64,000 bases of DNA, from NCBI RefSeq assembly GCF_052161615.1, contig NZ_CP197417.1:930001-994000 (forward strand), written 5' to 3'. Below, in pieces: positions 26,591 to 35,292 of the stretch. Position 1 is the stretch's first letter. Every line of letters starts with the position of its first letter. Origin of the DNA: Aeoliella sp052161615. GTDB taxonomy: Bacteria > Planctomycetota > Planctomycetia > Pirellulales > Lacipirellulaceae. The notes under the pieces were generated by a model. It saw only the letters and a program-made list of their open reading frames with translations. It was not told where the DNA came from and made no database searches. Made by a program: the position numbers and the translations under genes.

Positions 26591-27403
26591 TTAGGCCTTT
26601 CGCTTACGCCACAAAGCGACACCACCGATGGCCGCGGCCGCGATCACGAGCGCTGATGGCTCGGGGATCAGTTGGCCGACGACCTGCACCGATGCGGGCG
26701 AAACGCCGAGCGACTCGATCGCCGCGCGGATGTCGGCGTGCGGGGCGTTCTTGTGCATTACGAAGTAGAACTCGTCCGAGTCGGCGATGTTCTCTTCGCT
26801 GGTCGACAGTTTCAGGCTCAACAGGTAAACGCCATCGTCGGGCTCGGTGGTGGCATCAACGCCATCGCCGAGAAACTGATACCGCGCTGTGGCGTGAGCC
26901 TCGCTGTTGTAACCAGTGGCAATCGCGGCGAACGCCAACGACTCGAACGGGCCACTGTCCGATGTCGTGGCCGTCGCGGACATCGATGTCGGCGAACCAC
27001 GAAACGCCCGCACCTGTTCGGTGCCGGGATCGTCGAACGCGATGCCATTCCAGGCCAAGAGACCATCGGTGAGCGAAAGCGTGAAGACGCCTCCGGCAGC
27101 GAACGCGTCGGTGGTACCGACTTGCGAACCGTACGCTAGCCCAGGGCCCGAGTAGTACTGCGGACCGCCAATGACGGGGCGCTCGGCGGTGTTCGGCCGC
27201 GTGTACCAGATGCCAAGGTCTTCGAGCACCGGCATGACGTAGACCGAACGCGCCGGCGTGGGACTTGTATACGAGCCATCGCCAAACAGATCACGAGTGA
27301 CGATCTTGTCATCGGTATTGGTGATCTGAATTTGCGGGCCGTGCGCGAGCACCGGCGTGGAAGCGAATAGCGCAATCGCGAAAGTTGTGGTAAACCACTT
27401 CAT
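26591..27403 (-). CDS. PEP-CTERM surface protein starting His-Gly after the signal peptide
   Basis: The 270-residue product starts MKWFTTTFAIALFASTPVLA, a clear signal peptide, so the mature chain begins HGPQIQITNTDDKIVTRDLF. The body has no recognised fold. The end is IPEPSALVIAAAAIGGVALW followed by RKRKA, a textbook PEP-CTERM anchor. AAGGAG lies seven bases before ATG at 27403. It heads the overlapping string with the DUF1559 protein, a second His-Gly PEP-CTERM protein and the esterase, and lies downstream of a Cys-rich protein. A metal-related surface role is conceivable but unproven. Confidence 0.82.
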   Translation of the reverse strand: MKWFTTTFAIALFASTPVLAHGPQIQITNTDDKIVTRDLFGDGSYTSPTPARSVYVMPVLEDLGIWYTRPNTAERPVIGGPQYYSGPGLAYGSQVGTTDAFAAGGVFTLSLTDGLLAWNGIAFDDPGTEQVRAFRGSPTSMSATATTSDSGPFESLAFAAIATGYNSEAHATARYQFLGDGVDATTEPDDGVYLLSLKLSTSEENIADSDEFYFVMHKNAPHADIRAAIESLGVSPASVQVVGQLIPEPSALVIAAAAIGGVALWRKRKA

Positions 27404-27452
27404 GGAAAAACTCCTTGGAGGTAAATCGTAGAGAATGCGTTGCCACGTTGAC

Positions 27453-27466
27453 TTGCAAAGATGCAA
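27453..27466. promoter_or_regulatory. Palindromic site upstream of the PEP-CTERM string
   Basis: TTGCA-AAGA-TGCAA is a short perfect dyad 50 bases upstream of the start at 27403, with further TTGC half-sites around it. Its place in the promoter region of a putatively metal-related gene string suggests an operator, but the binding factor is unknown. Confidence 0.35.
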
Positions 27467-27545
27467 GACAAGTTGCGGCGCAGAGAGTTCCTGTCACTGC
27501 GATGCACAAGACAATCGCAGCAGGGCAGGGGAGCGCGTAGTACGA

Positions 27546-28130
27546 TCAGCCCACAAGAAGTCGAGGCGGTGGCTCGGCGGGCGGGTAGGAGAGAGAAGGA
27601 GCCGTGTCTGACCCATGCGGGCCGAGCCACGTGACGCGTGGCAGAGTGACAATCAACTGATCGACGCCGAACACAACGGTCGGCGTAGCAACCAGCCATC
27701 CCATTTTATGTCCCTGGCAAGCGAGCGCTCGCCAACCGATAACGCCCGAATCCTGGGAGTCCTTCGCCTTCTTACTGGCACAGCAAGCTTGCGTCCCCTT
27801 CGTGCTGCAGCAACTGCTTTGCGCCTGGCAGCAGGCCGGTTTGGCGAGCTCGGATTCGACTTGTGCCAGCACGTAGGCTGGAGGCGTCACGCCCTCGCGC
27901 TCGGCCCACGCGAGTCGCTCGGCGAGCGTGTGGCAGCAGCAATGCGACCAGCACTCGTCGGCCGACCCGCAGCCACACGAGCAATTCTCGCACGGGTAGC
28001 GCTCGGTCGTCCGCTTCACCACGCTCGGCAGCGGAACACCGGCCACGAGGTAGCCGTACGCGAACGCGAGTAGCAACGCCACTCCGCGTCGAGGCCAAGC
28101 TGTTCTGAGAATCCGCCGAAACCGAAACAT
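27546..28130 (-). CDS. Cysteine-rich membrane or secreted protein
   Basis: The 194-residue product has an N-terminal hydrophobic segment (GVALLLAFAYGYLVAGVPLP) and then two dense cysteine clusters: YPCENCSCGCGSADECWSHC with CCCHTLAERLAWAE, and KPACCQAQSSCCSTKGTQACC. The arrangement suggests metal or iron-sulfur ligation or disulfides outside the cytoplasm. I do not recognise a named family. It lies 63 bases after the SGNH hydrolase gene start and 142 bases before the PEP-CTERM string, all on the minus strand. ATG at 28130 places the hydrophobic segment at the N-terminus. Confidence 0.65.
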   Translation of the reverse strand: MFRFRRILRTAWPRRGVALLLAFAYGYLVAGVPLPSVVKRTTERYPCENCSCGCGSADECWSHCCCHTLAERLAWAEREGVTPPAYVLAQVESELAKPACCQAQSSCCSTKGTQACCASKKAKDSQDSGVIGWRALACQGHKMGWLVATPTVVFGVDQLIVTLPRVTWLGPHGSDTAPSLSYPPAEPPPRLLVG

Positions 28131-28193
28131 GAGGCCCAGTGTAGGCTCGCTCGATTGCCAGTTCCACGGGTGCGACGAATTGTCACGTCGCAA

Positions 28194-29111
28194 CTACTGC
28201 GCAGCGGGGAGACTCACCGACTCGTAGTGTTCTTGAAGACGCTCGAATAACGCGTCGGCGAGCTGGGCGTGCATGGTGGTCGTGGGGTGGACGATGTCCC
28301 AGTACAGGAACTTCTCGGGTGTCGCGGAGATGACTTGTTTGTTATAGAACAACGTCCCCACATCGAGCCCCGGCGCGGCGGAGAGCTTCACGTCTTCGAG
28401 CCCGTACTTCTCGGGGTGCGCCACGACATCGTCGAAGTAGGCTTCGACATCGAAGCGGACGAGCTCGATCTCTGCGAGGTTCTTCTCCAGCTTGTCGAGC
28501 GCGGGGCTGTACTTCTTGTTGAACTCCTTGGTCAGCCGATTCATCATCTTGCCGCGATCGGGCCGGCGAAGGTAACGCGGTGAGCTTCCGAGCATCGGCA
28601 AGTTCATCACCAGGAATCGTCGCGCGCCGACATCGTAAAGTTTCTCCATGGTTGTGATGATGTTCTTAATCGGCACCTTCACGTCGCGCTGGCCTTCGAG
28701 AAAGTCGTTCGCCCCGACCCACACGATATACAGCGCGCCTGGATCGACTTTGTCGCGTTTCAAATAGCGAGCGAGTTGCTCGTCGAGATCGTCCACAAAC
28801 GCCTCGCGATTGCCCCGCGTGCCGGTGGTCTGCGCTCCACCCGAGGCGAAGTTGGTGCCGCCCGAGGCGCTGCACTTCACTTCGCCAAGGCCCAGCAGGC
28901 TGGAGAGTCGCTCGACGTACACGGGGCCATTCGAATATCGTCCTTGCCAGTATGCGGAGCCCGGCGCGATGCCGAGCGAGACGCAGGTCGAATTGCCCGC
29001 GTCGGAAAGGCTATCGCCGAACACGACAAGGCCCGTGTAAGGCTGCGCGAGACAGGGCATCGCGCTGAATAAGATCGCAATGATCCCAAGGAACGACGAT
29101 GGGGCACGCAT
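28194..29111 (-). CDS. Secreted SGNH/GDSL lipase-esterase
   Basis: After a signal peptide (SSFLGIIAILFSAMPCLA) come block I VVFGDSLSDAGNS with the nucleophilic Ser, the Gly block ASGGTNFASGGAQT, VWVGANDF with the Asn of block III, and FLYWDIVHPTTTMHAQLA with the Asp-His pair of block V. The order and the YSNGPVYVE segment match thermolabile-hemolysin/phospholipase-like GDSL enzymes. Length is 305 residues. ATG at 29111 is used because the signal peptide starts there. It probably hydrolyses esters outside the cytoplasm; the substrate is unknown. Confidence 0.87.
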   Translation of the reverse strand: MRAPSSFLGIIAILFSAMPCLAQPYTGLVVFGDSLSDAGNSTCVSLGIAPGSAYWQGRYSNGPVYVERLSSLLGLGEVKCSASGGTNFASGGAQTTGTRGNREAFVDDLDEQLARYLKRDKVDPGALYIVWVGANDFLEGQRDVKVPIKNIITTMEKLYDVGARRFLVMNLPMLGSSPRYLRRPDRGKMMNRLTKEFNKKYSPALDKLEKNLAEIELVRFDVEAYFDDVVAHPEKYGLEDVKLSAAPGLDVGTLFYNKQVISATPEKFLYWDIVHPTTTMHAQLADALFERLQEHYESVSLPAAQ

Positions 29112-29231
29112 GACGTCGAGATTCGTAGGCGAGCGGAAGGGACGGTACACCCTCGTTATTGTATATCGAGTGTGTCCGACAGCCGCTCCGCAAACACGGT
29201 CGACGAATCCCAGATTTCGCGATCGACCCGG

Positions 29232-30467
29232 CTATACCCGGCCGGCGACGAGCGATGCGTTGTGGCCGCCGAAGCCGAAGCTATTGCTCATCACGACGCT
29301 GAGCGGCTTCTCTTTGGGCTCGTTCGGCGTGTAGTCGAGGTCGCAGTCGGGGTCGGGGTTCTGCAGGTTGATCGTTGGCGGGCAGAGATTGTGCTGAAGT
29401 GCCAAGATACTGAGGATGATCTCGACACCACCACTCGCACCGAGCAGATGTCCGAGTTGGCTCTTGGTGCTCGACACGCTGAGCTTGTAGGCGTGGTCGC
29501 CGAACACGTTCTTGATCGCCGTTGTTTCGGCCTTGTCCCCCAGCGGGGTACTGGTGCCGTGGGCGTTGATGTAGTCGACGCGCTCGGGGCTGAGTTCGGC
29601 GTCCTTCAGGGCTTCGCTCATCGCGCGGCCAGCGCCGGTGCCGTTGGCGTCGGGCGAAGTGATGTGGCCACCATCGGCGCTCGCACCGTAGCCAAGGATC
29701 TCGGCGTAGATGTGCGCGCCGCGTGCCTTGGCGTGTTCGTACTCTTCGAAGATCACGAGGCCCGCGCCTTCGGAGAGCACGAAGCCATCGCGCTGGGCAT
29801 CGAACGGACGGCTGGCACCTTGCGGGTCGTCATGTCTTTCGCTGAGGGCCTTCATGTTCGCAAAGCCGGCGAGGCCCATCGGCGTGCAGGCCGCTTCGGT
29901 GCCGCCGGTGATGACGATGTCGGTTTCGCCCGAGCGGATCGACTGAAACGCCGAACCCATCGCGTTGGTGGCACTCGCGCACGCCGTGGCGACGGCGAAG
30001 TTGATGCCCTTGAGGCCATAGCGAATCGACACGTGACCGGCGGCCGCGTTGACCATGAGCTTGGGAATGGTGAACGCCGAGACTTTGTCGGGGCCTTTGG
30101 TGATCAGTCGACCGACTTGCTCTTCGATTTCGTTGAGGCCGCCGATGCCCGAGCCGATGATCACGCCGCAGCGGAACGGATCTTCCTTCGAGAAGTCGAG
30201 GCCCGAGTCGTTCACCGCGTCGACAGCACAGACCAGCGCGAACTGGGTGAAGCGATCGAGCCGCTTGATTTCCTTGCGGTCGATGTATTCGTCGGGGCTC
30301 CAGTCGTGGATGTCGCCGCCGAACTTCACCTTGTGGTTGGTGGTGTCAAAGATCTTGAGTTCGTGGATACCGCTCTTGCCGGCGATAACCTTCTCCCACA
30401 AATCGCCGACTTTGAGGCTCAGCGATGTCACTGCTCCCATGCCGGTAACTACCACGCGCCGTTTCAT
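29232..30467 (-). CDS. fabF: 3-oxoacyl-ACP synthase II
   Basis: This enzyme elongates fatty acids by condensing acyl groups with malonyl-ACP. The 411-residue product has all three catalytic residues: Cys in VATACASATNAMG, His in INAHGTSTPLGDKAET and His in STKSQLGHLLGASGG. It is the last gene of the rpmF-fabD-fabG-acpP-fabF row and lies 211 bases beyond acpP, with a terminator-like hairpin between. Comparison with it shows that the paralogue at 14746-16068 has lost the Cys and one His. Confidence 0.97.
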   Translation of the reverse strand: MKRRVVVTGMGAVTSLSLKVGDLWEKVIAGKSGIHELKIFDTTNHKVKFGGDIHDWSPDEYIDRKEIKRLDRFTQFALVCAVDAVNDSGLDFSKEDPFRCGVIIGSGIGGLNEIEEQVGRLITKGPDKVSAFTIPKLMVNAAAGHVSIRYGLKGINFAVATACASATNAMGSAFQSIRSGETDIVITGGTEAACTPMGLAGFANMKALSERHDDPQGASRPFDAQRDGFVLSEGAGLVIFEEYEHAKARGAHIYAEILGYGASADGGHITSPDANGTGAGRAMSEALKDAELSPERVDYINAHGTSTPLGDKAETTAIKNVFGDHAYKLSVSSTKSQLGHLLGASGGVEIILSILALQHNLCPPTINLQNPDPDCDLDYTPNEPKEKPLSVVMSNSFGFGGHNASLVAGRV

Positions 30468-30584
30468 CTTCTGTCGCTTTCCGGAACTAGGTGAGTAAGT
30501 GAGTAGGTTAGTAAGTTACTGGGCAGGAAGTCGGAATTCGAAGTTCGACCAACTCGCCTCCTCACCTCAGAACCTTATTCAATA

Positions 30585-30615
30585 GAAAAGGCGCACGTTG
30601 CTGAAGCGTGCGCCT
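30585..30615 (-). terminator. Intrinsic terminator after acpP
   Basis: Nine-base perfect arms (30589-30597 and 30607-30615, AGGCGCACG/CGTGCGCCT) with a nine-base loop are followed on the minus strand by TTTTCTATTG. It stands between acpP and fabF and should end or reduce acpP transcription. Confidence 0.75.
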
Positions 30616-30678
30616 CGGTTGTTTCGCGCACCGCGGGCGAAATTGTCGGCGCGGTGTTGGTTTCCGGCATGGTTTTGA

Positions 30679-30918
30679 TTAACCGTTGCCGTTGGCCTCG
30701 ATGTAATCCACCGCCTGACCAACGGTCTGAATCTTCTCAGCCGCGTCGTCGGGGATGTTAATGTCGAACTCTTCTTCCAGCTCCATCACTAGCTCGACGG
30801 TGTCGAGCGAGTCGGCGCCGAGGTCGTTCACGAACGAGGTCTCGGGGGTAATCTTATCTTTGTCGACACCGAGTTGCTCGGCGACGATGTCTGCAACGCG
30901 CTCCAAAACTGAGGCCAC
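30679..30918 (-). CDS. acpP: Acyl carrier protein
   Basis: ACP carries growing acyl chains on a phosphopantetheine arm. The 79-residue acidic product contains NDLGADSLDTVELVMELEE, where the Ser of DSL receives the arm. The start is GTG at 30918, with AAGGAGG seven bases upstream. It sits between fabG and fabF as in most bacteria, and a strong hairpin follows it, which may keep ACP mRNA separate and abundant. Confidence 0.97.
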   Translation of the reverse strand: MASVLERVADIVAEQLGVDKDKITPETSFVNDLGADSLDTVELVMELEEEFDINIPDDAAEKIQTVGQAVDYIEANGNG

Positions 30919-31159
30919 GTCAGGTCCTCCTTAATCTTCCGCTGGATGTTGTCGAAGGCGAGGTCCAGAAAGTCGGGGTTCGCCCTGGTTTCTGTTGCGT
31001 TCCGGTGGGTCACCGGCCTCGGTAAATTGGCAGTGGGGTAATTGTGCGTAGCTCCTCAAGATAGAGCGTCTGCACAAGAGTGGTCAAGATATACCGCGTT
31101 TCGCCCGTAAAGTCTAGCCGGCTTGGGTTTGCTGGCATCGGGTCGTAAGTCGCTATCCG

Positions 31160-31921
31160 CTAGGCGGTTAAGCCGCCGTCGATCACCAGCACCTGGCCCG
31201 TGATATAACTACCGGCATCGCTGGCGAGGTACAGCACGCCCTGGGCGATTTCGTCCGCTTCGCCCAACCGACCTAGCGGGATCTTTTGCTTCACCATTTC
31301 TTCGAGCGCGGGGCCCAGGGCGTCGGTCATGTCCGAGGCGATAAACCCGGGGCAAATAGCGTTCACGGTGATCTGCCGACGCTTGCTGCCGAGCTCACGA
31401 GCCACGGTTTGAGTAAAGCCGATGATGCCGGCCTTCGACGCCGAGTAGTTCGCTTGGCCCGGATTGCCCATCAGGCCCGAGACGCTCGAAATGTTGATGA
31501 TTCGCCCGCGCTTGGTCCGCATCATGGCCCCCGCACCCGCACGCGTGTAGAGGAACACGCTGCGAAGATTCGTGGCGATCACGGCGTCCCAGTCGTCGTC
31601 GCTCATGCGGGGGAGCAGCGTGTCACGCGTGATGCCCGCGTTGTTCACCAGGATGTCGAGCTGTCCCCACTCGGCGACCACCTTCTCAACCGCGGCTTCC
31701 GCTGCGGCGCTGTCCGTGGCGTCGGCGGCGATCACCATCGCATCGCCACCCGCGGCTTTGATCTCGTCGACCGTGCCGGCAAGCTTCTCAGCATTACGAG
31801 CGAGGCACGCGACCTTCGCCCCGGACTTGCCGAGCGCCAGGGCAATCGCCTTGCCAATGCCCTGCGAGGCGCCCGTCACGAGGGCAGTTTGTCCGGTGAG
31901 ATCGACGGTGAGATTGGGCAT
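31160..31921 (-). CDS. fabG: 3-oxoacyl-ACP reductase
   Basis: FabG reduces 3-oxoacyl-ACP with NADPH. This short-chain dehydrogenase of 253 residues has the nucleotide loop TGASQGIGKAIALALG, NNAGITRD, the catalytic Ser in NISSVSGLMGNPG and Tyr-Lys in YSASKAGI, and the FabG C-terminus GQVLVIDGGLTA. It lies between fabD and acpP. An inverted-repeat element fills the space to fabD, so transcription from fabD may be interrupted. Confidence 0.96.
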   Translation of the reverse strand: MPNLTVDLTGQTALVTGASQGIGKAIALALGKSGAKVACLARNAEKLAGTVDEIKAAGGDAMVIAADATDSAAAEAAVEKVVAEWGQLDILVNNAGITRDTLLPRMSDDDWDAVIATNLRSVFLYTRAGAGAMMRTKRGRIINISSVSGLMGNPGQANYSASKAGIIGFTQTVARELGSKRRQITVNAICPGFIASDMTDALGPALEEMVKQKIPLGRLGEADEIAQGVLYLASDAGSYITGQVLVIDGGLTA

Positions 31922-31975
31922 TGCGTTCGTTACTTATTGAATAGTTGGAGATAGTTCTTCGGTTCAGTAGTGGCA

Positions 31976-32115
31976 TGTCATCCTGAGGGAGCCTGAGCGA
32001 CCGAAGGATCTCGGTTTGCCATCTAATCAGCACTCCTCAGAAAGTTGCTCGCGAAGAAAATTGGTTGCCATGGTTGAGTAGATTCTTCAGTCGCCTAGGC
32101 TCCTTCAGAATGGCA
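31976..32115. repeat. Inverted-repeat pair (family A), copy 2
   Basis: Arms at 31976-32011 (TGTCATCCTGAGGGAGCCTG...) and 32080-32115 (...GGCTCCTTCAGAATGGCA) pair imperfectly around a 68-base centre. The element sits between fabD and fabG and matches 13168-13273 and 37899-38345. Confidence 0.82.
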
Positions 32116-32147
32116 CAACGGCTGGAAGTTTAGTATTGACCCCTTTG

Positions 32148-33062
32148 CTACGCCGTCACGCCTTCGCAGGGGAACTTGCGGTCGATGCGCTTCATCAGGC
32201 CTCGCAGCACGCGCCCCGGGCCGATCTCCCAGCAGGTTTCAATGCCGTAATCCGCGAGCAGATGCCGCATCGAATCTTCCCAGCGAACGGGGCTGACGAC
32301 TTGCTCGCCGAGTAGGCGGCGGATTTCGACGGGATCGTCGTGCGGCTGGGCGTCGACGTTGGAAATCACGGGGATACGTGGCGGGCGGAGGTCGACGGTT
32401 TCGAGCACCGCTTCGAGTCGCGCGACGGCGGGCTTCATCAGTTCGGTGTGGAACGCCCCCGCAACGGCCAGCGGCACCACACGCATCGCACCACCATGCT
32501 CGGCGAGTTCCGCGGCACGTTCGCAGGCACTGGTGGTGCCCGAAATAACGATGTTGCCGGGGCAGAGGTGATTGGCCACAGCGAGCACTTCGCCCTGTGC
32601 GGCTTCGCGGACAATCGTCTCGATGTCGGCGAGTTCCATGCCGAGGATGCTTACCATGCCGCTCGGAACCGCTTCGGCCGCGTCCTGCATTGCGGCACCT
32701 CGCTCGGCGACGACGCGCAGGCCATCGGCGAACGACAGTGCTCCGGCGAATGCGAGGGCCGTGTACTCACCCAGGCTCAATCCGGCGGTGGCGACGCAGT
32801 TGTCCACCACGTCGGGCGATTCGGCGTCGAGACGCTCGAGGGCCGCTAGGCTCGCAACGTAGATCGCCGGCTGGCTGTGTGCGGTGGAGTCGAGTTGCTC
32901 GGCTGGCCCGCCCGTGCACATGCCCAGCAGGTCGTAGCCAAGGATCTCGCTCGCCTCGGCGAATCGCTCGCGTGCTTGAGGGAACTCGGCGCAAAGCTCG
33001 GCGGCCATGCCGACCGACTGTGCCCCCTGGCCGGGAAACAAGAATGCCGTTCTAGCCGCCAA
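32148..33062 (-). CDS. fabD: Malonyl-CoA:ACP transacylase
   Basis: FabD loads malonyl groups onto ACP. The 304-residue product has AFLFPGQGAQSVGM at the start, the nucleophile in GLSLGEYTALAFAGA and the catalytic His in VAGAFHTELMKPA. The start is TTG at 33062, with GGAG seven bases upstream; no better start exists. It follows rpmF by 52 bases. plsX and fabH, which usually lie between them, are missing. Confidence 0.96.
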   Translation of the reverse strand: MAARTAFLFPGQGAQSVGMAAELCAEFPQARERFAEASEILGYDLLGMCTGGPAEQLDSTAHSQPAIYVASLAALERLDAESPDVVDNCVATAGLSLGEYTALAFAGALSFADGLRVVAERGAAMQDAAEAVPSGMVSILGMELADIETIVREAAQGEVLAVANHLCPGNIVISGTTSACERAAELAEHGGAMRVVPLAVAGAFHTELMKPAVARLEAVLETVDLRPPRIPVISNVDAQPHDDPVEIRRLLGEQVVSPVRWEDSMRHLLADYGIETCWEIGPGRVLRGLMKRIDRKFPCEGVTA

Positions 33063-33114
33063 GTGAGAGCTCCTTCTGTCTGATCGCTAAACTAGAAATC
33101 AGACTTTGAGTGGA

Positions 33115-33300
33115 CTACGAGGCCGACTGAACCATCTGGCGACCCATGTAGTGGCCGCAGTTTTCGTTGGGGCAAATCACGTGGCTCGGGATGAGCGTGC
33201 CGCACTTGGGGCAGGCGTGCAGTTGCTTGCCTTTGATCTGGTCGTGCGAACGACGCATGCCGGAACGCGAATTCGAATGCTTACGCTTGGGGACAGCCAT
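33115..33300 (-). CDS. rpmF: Ribosomal protein bL32
   Basis: The 61-residue product starts MAVPKRKHSNSRSGMRRSHD, the bL32 signature, and has a complete zinc ribbon (CPKC followed by CPNENC). It therefore belongs to the zinc-binding form. It heads the fatty-acid gene row, the position bL32 often has. Confidence 0.96.
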   Translation of the reverse strand: MAVPKRKHSNSRSGMRRSHDQIKGKQLHACPKCGTLIPSHVICPNENCGHYMGRQMVQSAS

Positions 33301-33475
33301 CGTCGGGCCTCAGGTATCAATACGGGAGCTGGTAGGTCGGGGCGAAACCAAGGAGGATACCGCAAATAGCCGCGAAGTGTCAATGGCCCCGGCCAGTGCC
33401 CGATCCCTCGAAACCAGCGAAAAAACGGCAGTTTTTCGAGCTTTCACCGGCCGGGCAGACGCTCTTCCGGAAATG

Positions 33476-33509
33476 CAAGAAGCCCGCGGCGCTCGCCACG
33501 GGCTTCTTG
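33476..33509 (-). terminator. Hairpin downstream of the 33537 PEP-CTERM gene
   Basis: The arms CAAGAAGCCCG and CGGGCTTCTTG pair perfectly, with a further GGCG/CGCC inside. It lies 28 bases after the stop of the PEP-CTERM gene and before rpmF. The minus strand continues CATTTCC, so a clear U-run is lacking. Confidence 0.55.
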
Positions 33510-33536
33510 GGCGAATCGTCGAATTTTCAGGCGGGT

Positions 33537-34310
33537 TTAGGCCTTGCGGCGGCCCACCGCCACCAGGGCGATACTTGCCAGGCCGGCGAGGGCGATCGTC
33601 GAAGGTTCGGGCACCACGGCGTCGCCGTTGGTCATCACCGAGGGATAGAACTGCACGGGGTCGAGCGTAGCCGACGAGTTGTCGTTGTAAAACAGCGGCG
33701 TCTGGGCGTCGGCCGTGTTGCCCACTGCGGTGAGCAGGAACGTGAGAACGTTGTTGTCATCCGCCTGGACAAACGAGGTGATCGCCGGACCGGCGAAGTC
33801 GAGTACGTCGCCGTTCGTGTTGACGCCAAACGTGATCGATCCCAGGAACGTCAGCGCGGCGTCGGCGACGTTGTTGTTGGTCGCGTCGGCGTCGGTGATG
33901 AAGGGATTGGTGGCCCAGGAGCCGGCGGTGTTATTGGCGGGCTGGGTGAGGGCTTCGCTGGCGTGGCCGTTGGGAACGCCCCAGAGTTCGAGCGTTTCTC
34001 CTGCGAGAAACTGGTTGGTGGCACCAGCCGCGATGTTTCCAGTGGCCGTCGCAAACCGCTCGAGGTCGACACGAACCGAAGCCGCGGTCACCGGTCCCAG
34101 CGCGGACGAGTCGAACGTCATGATGCCGACGCGGTCTCCACCGTTGTTGCTGGAATTCTTCACGAGAATTCGGTTGTCTACCACGTTGTTGTTTCGTTGC
34201 AACGCCCAGTCGTTGCCTTCATTCAAGGTCGTGATGATCGCGCCGCTGGCGACGTGACCAAAGAGAGTCATCGCCAATGCACTGGCCATGACCGCAATTG
34301 TTCGCTTCAT
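33537..34310 (-). CDS. PEP-CTERM surface protein (DNRLRE-type beta domain)
   Basis: The 257-residue product has a signal peptide (RTIAVMASALAMTLFGHVAS), a beta-rich body with NNNVVDNRILVKNSSNNGGD and MTFDSSALGPVTAASVRVDL, which resembles DNRLRE surface domains, and the end VPEPSTIALAGLASIALVAV followed by GRRKA, the exosortase sorting signal. It is presumably attached at or released from the cell surface. ATG at 34310 was chosen for the signal peptide; GGGAAAGG stands nine bases upstream. Confidence 0.85.
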   Translation of the reverse strand: MKRTIAVMASALAMTLFGHVASGAIITTLNEGNDWALQRNNNVVDNRILVKNSSNNGGDRVGIMTFDSSALGPVTAASVRVDLERFATATGNIAAGATNQFLAGETLELWGVPNGHASEALTQPANNTAGSWATNPFITDADATNNNVADAALTFLGSITFGVNTNGDVLDFAGPAITSFVQADDNNVLTFLLTAVGNTADAQTPLFYNDNSSATLDPVQFYPSVMTNGDAVVPEPSTIALAGLASIALVAVGRRKA

Positions 34311-34593
34311 GAGACGTACCTTTCCCAGATGTGTTTCAGAGAAATAACAAGCTGTGGGGCTGCCCTCATCGAGAGCCTCACCGAAGGTCGGTGGACCGCC
34401 TGCGAATTTGCACGCCGGGTGGCGGAATCGCGTAAGATGAGAGGAGGGTGCTGGCCCTAAGTGGCCATAGCCCCCGAGGCCGTTTTCTATGGTAAGAAGT
34501 CCGTAAAAGGTCCTGATTCCGCCAGAATCGCCCGATTTGGCAGCCATTTCCGCACTCCTCGGCTGCCACCGATCTCAATATCCCGATATCGCC

Positions 34594-35082
34594 ATGCCCG
34601 AAATCACCGTTCGCCAAGTCGATTTTCGAAAGCCCGCCGAGGTCGCCGCGCTCGTCGCGATGGTCGACGCCTACGCGTGCGACGAGATGGGGAGTGGCGG
34701 CACCTTGGGCGTCGAGATCTGCAATCAGATGGCCCTCGGACTCGCCCAGCACCCCGGGGCACTTGGCTGGGTCGCGTGGCTCGGCGACACACCGGTCGGC
34801 GGCGCCACGGCGTTCTGGATGTACGGCACGTTCGCCGCACGACCTCGGATCAACATCCACGACCTGTCCGTCGTCGAAGGCTATCGCGACCAAGGCATCG
34901 GTCGCCGACTGCTCGAAGCCGTGGAAGCCCACGCCCGCGCGACCAACTGCCACGCGATAACGCTCGAAGTACGCTACGACAACCCTCGCGGCCGACACTT
35001 GTACTGGTCGCAAGGTTTCCGCGGCCCAACAGAATGGTCACCGCCCGAGACAATGGCGTTTTGGAAGAAGACGCTGGACTGA
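34594..35082 (+). CDS. GNAT-family N-acetyltransferase
   Basis: The 162-residue product has the GNAT core: the strand FWMYGTFAARPRINIHDLSV, then VVEGYRDQGIGRRLLEAVEA, the acetyl-CoA pyrophosphate loop Q-G-I-G-R, and YDNPRGRHLYWSQGF near the end. The acceptor is unknown. ATG at 34594 (MPEITVRQVDF) gives a normal N-terminus. It is a single gene, followed by short repeats and the tandem small membrane proteins. Confidence 0.88.
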   Translation: MPEITVRQVDFRKPAEVAALVAMVDAYACDEMGSGGTLGVEICNQMALGLAQHPGALGWVAWLGDTPVGGATAFWMYGTFAARPRINIHDLSVVEGYRDQGIGRRLLEAVEAHARATNCHAITLEVRYDNPRGRHLYWSQGFRGPTEWSPPETMAFWKKTLD

Positions 35083-35099
35083 AGTGTGTGGAGATTAGG

Positions 35100-35162
35100 T
35101 AGCCGGACTCGCAAGAGTCCGGGGCGCACCGAGATGCACCCGAATTCTTGCGAATCCGGCTA
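35100..35162. repeat. Pair of TAGCCGG hairpins facing each other
   Basis: TAGCCGGACTCGCAAGAGTC (35100 on) and, inverted, the unit ending GCGAATCCGGCTA (35139-35162) are near-identical palindromic units of the TAGCCGG family. Other copies lie at 43497, 50617 and 53171, and related TAGCCGACGA units at 35226 and 37530. Confidence 0.7.
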
Positions 35163-35225
35163 CGTTGGCGATTCCAATTGCTGCGCGTCGACTAGTTCTG
35201 ATCTAATGCTGGAAAAGGAACCCAA

Positions 35226-35251
35226 TAGCCGACGAGCTACACCTCGTCGGA
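35226..35251. repeat. TAGCCGACGA palindromic unit
   Basis: TAGCCGACGAGCTACACCTC continues to CGTCGGA, forming a stem between CCGACGA and TCGTCGG. It is the same unit type as the arms inserted in the radical SAM gene at 37530-37619. Confidence 0.65.
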
Positions 35252-35292
35252 CCAACGTAAAAGCACAAGCTGCTCCACGACGGACCGTACTC

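Noticed and set aside
29172..30494. Long plus-strand open frame over fabF
   Set aside because: It is the complement of a textbook fabF gene and has no family match of its own.
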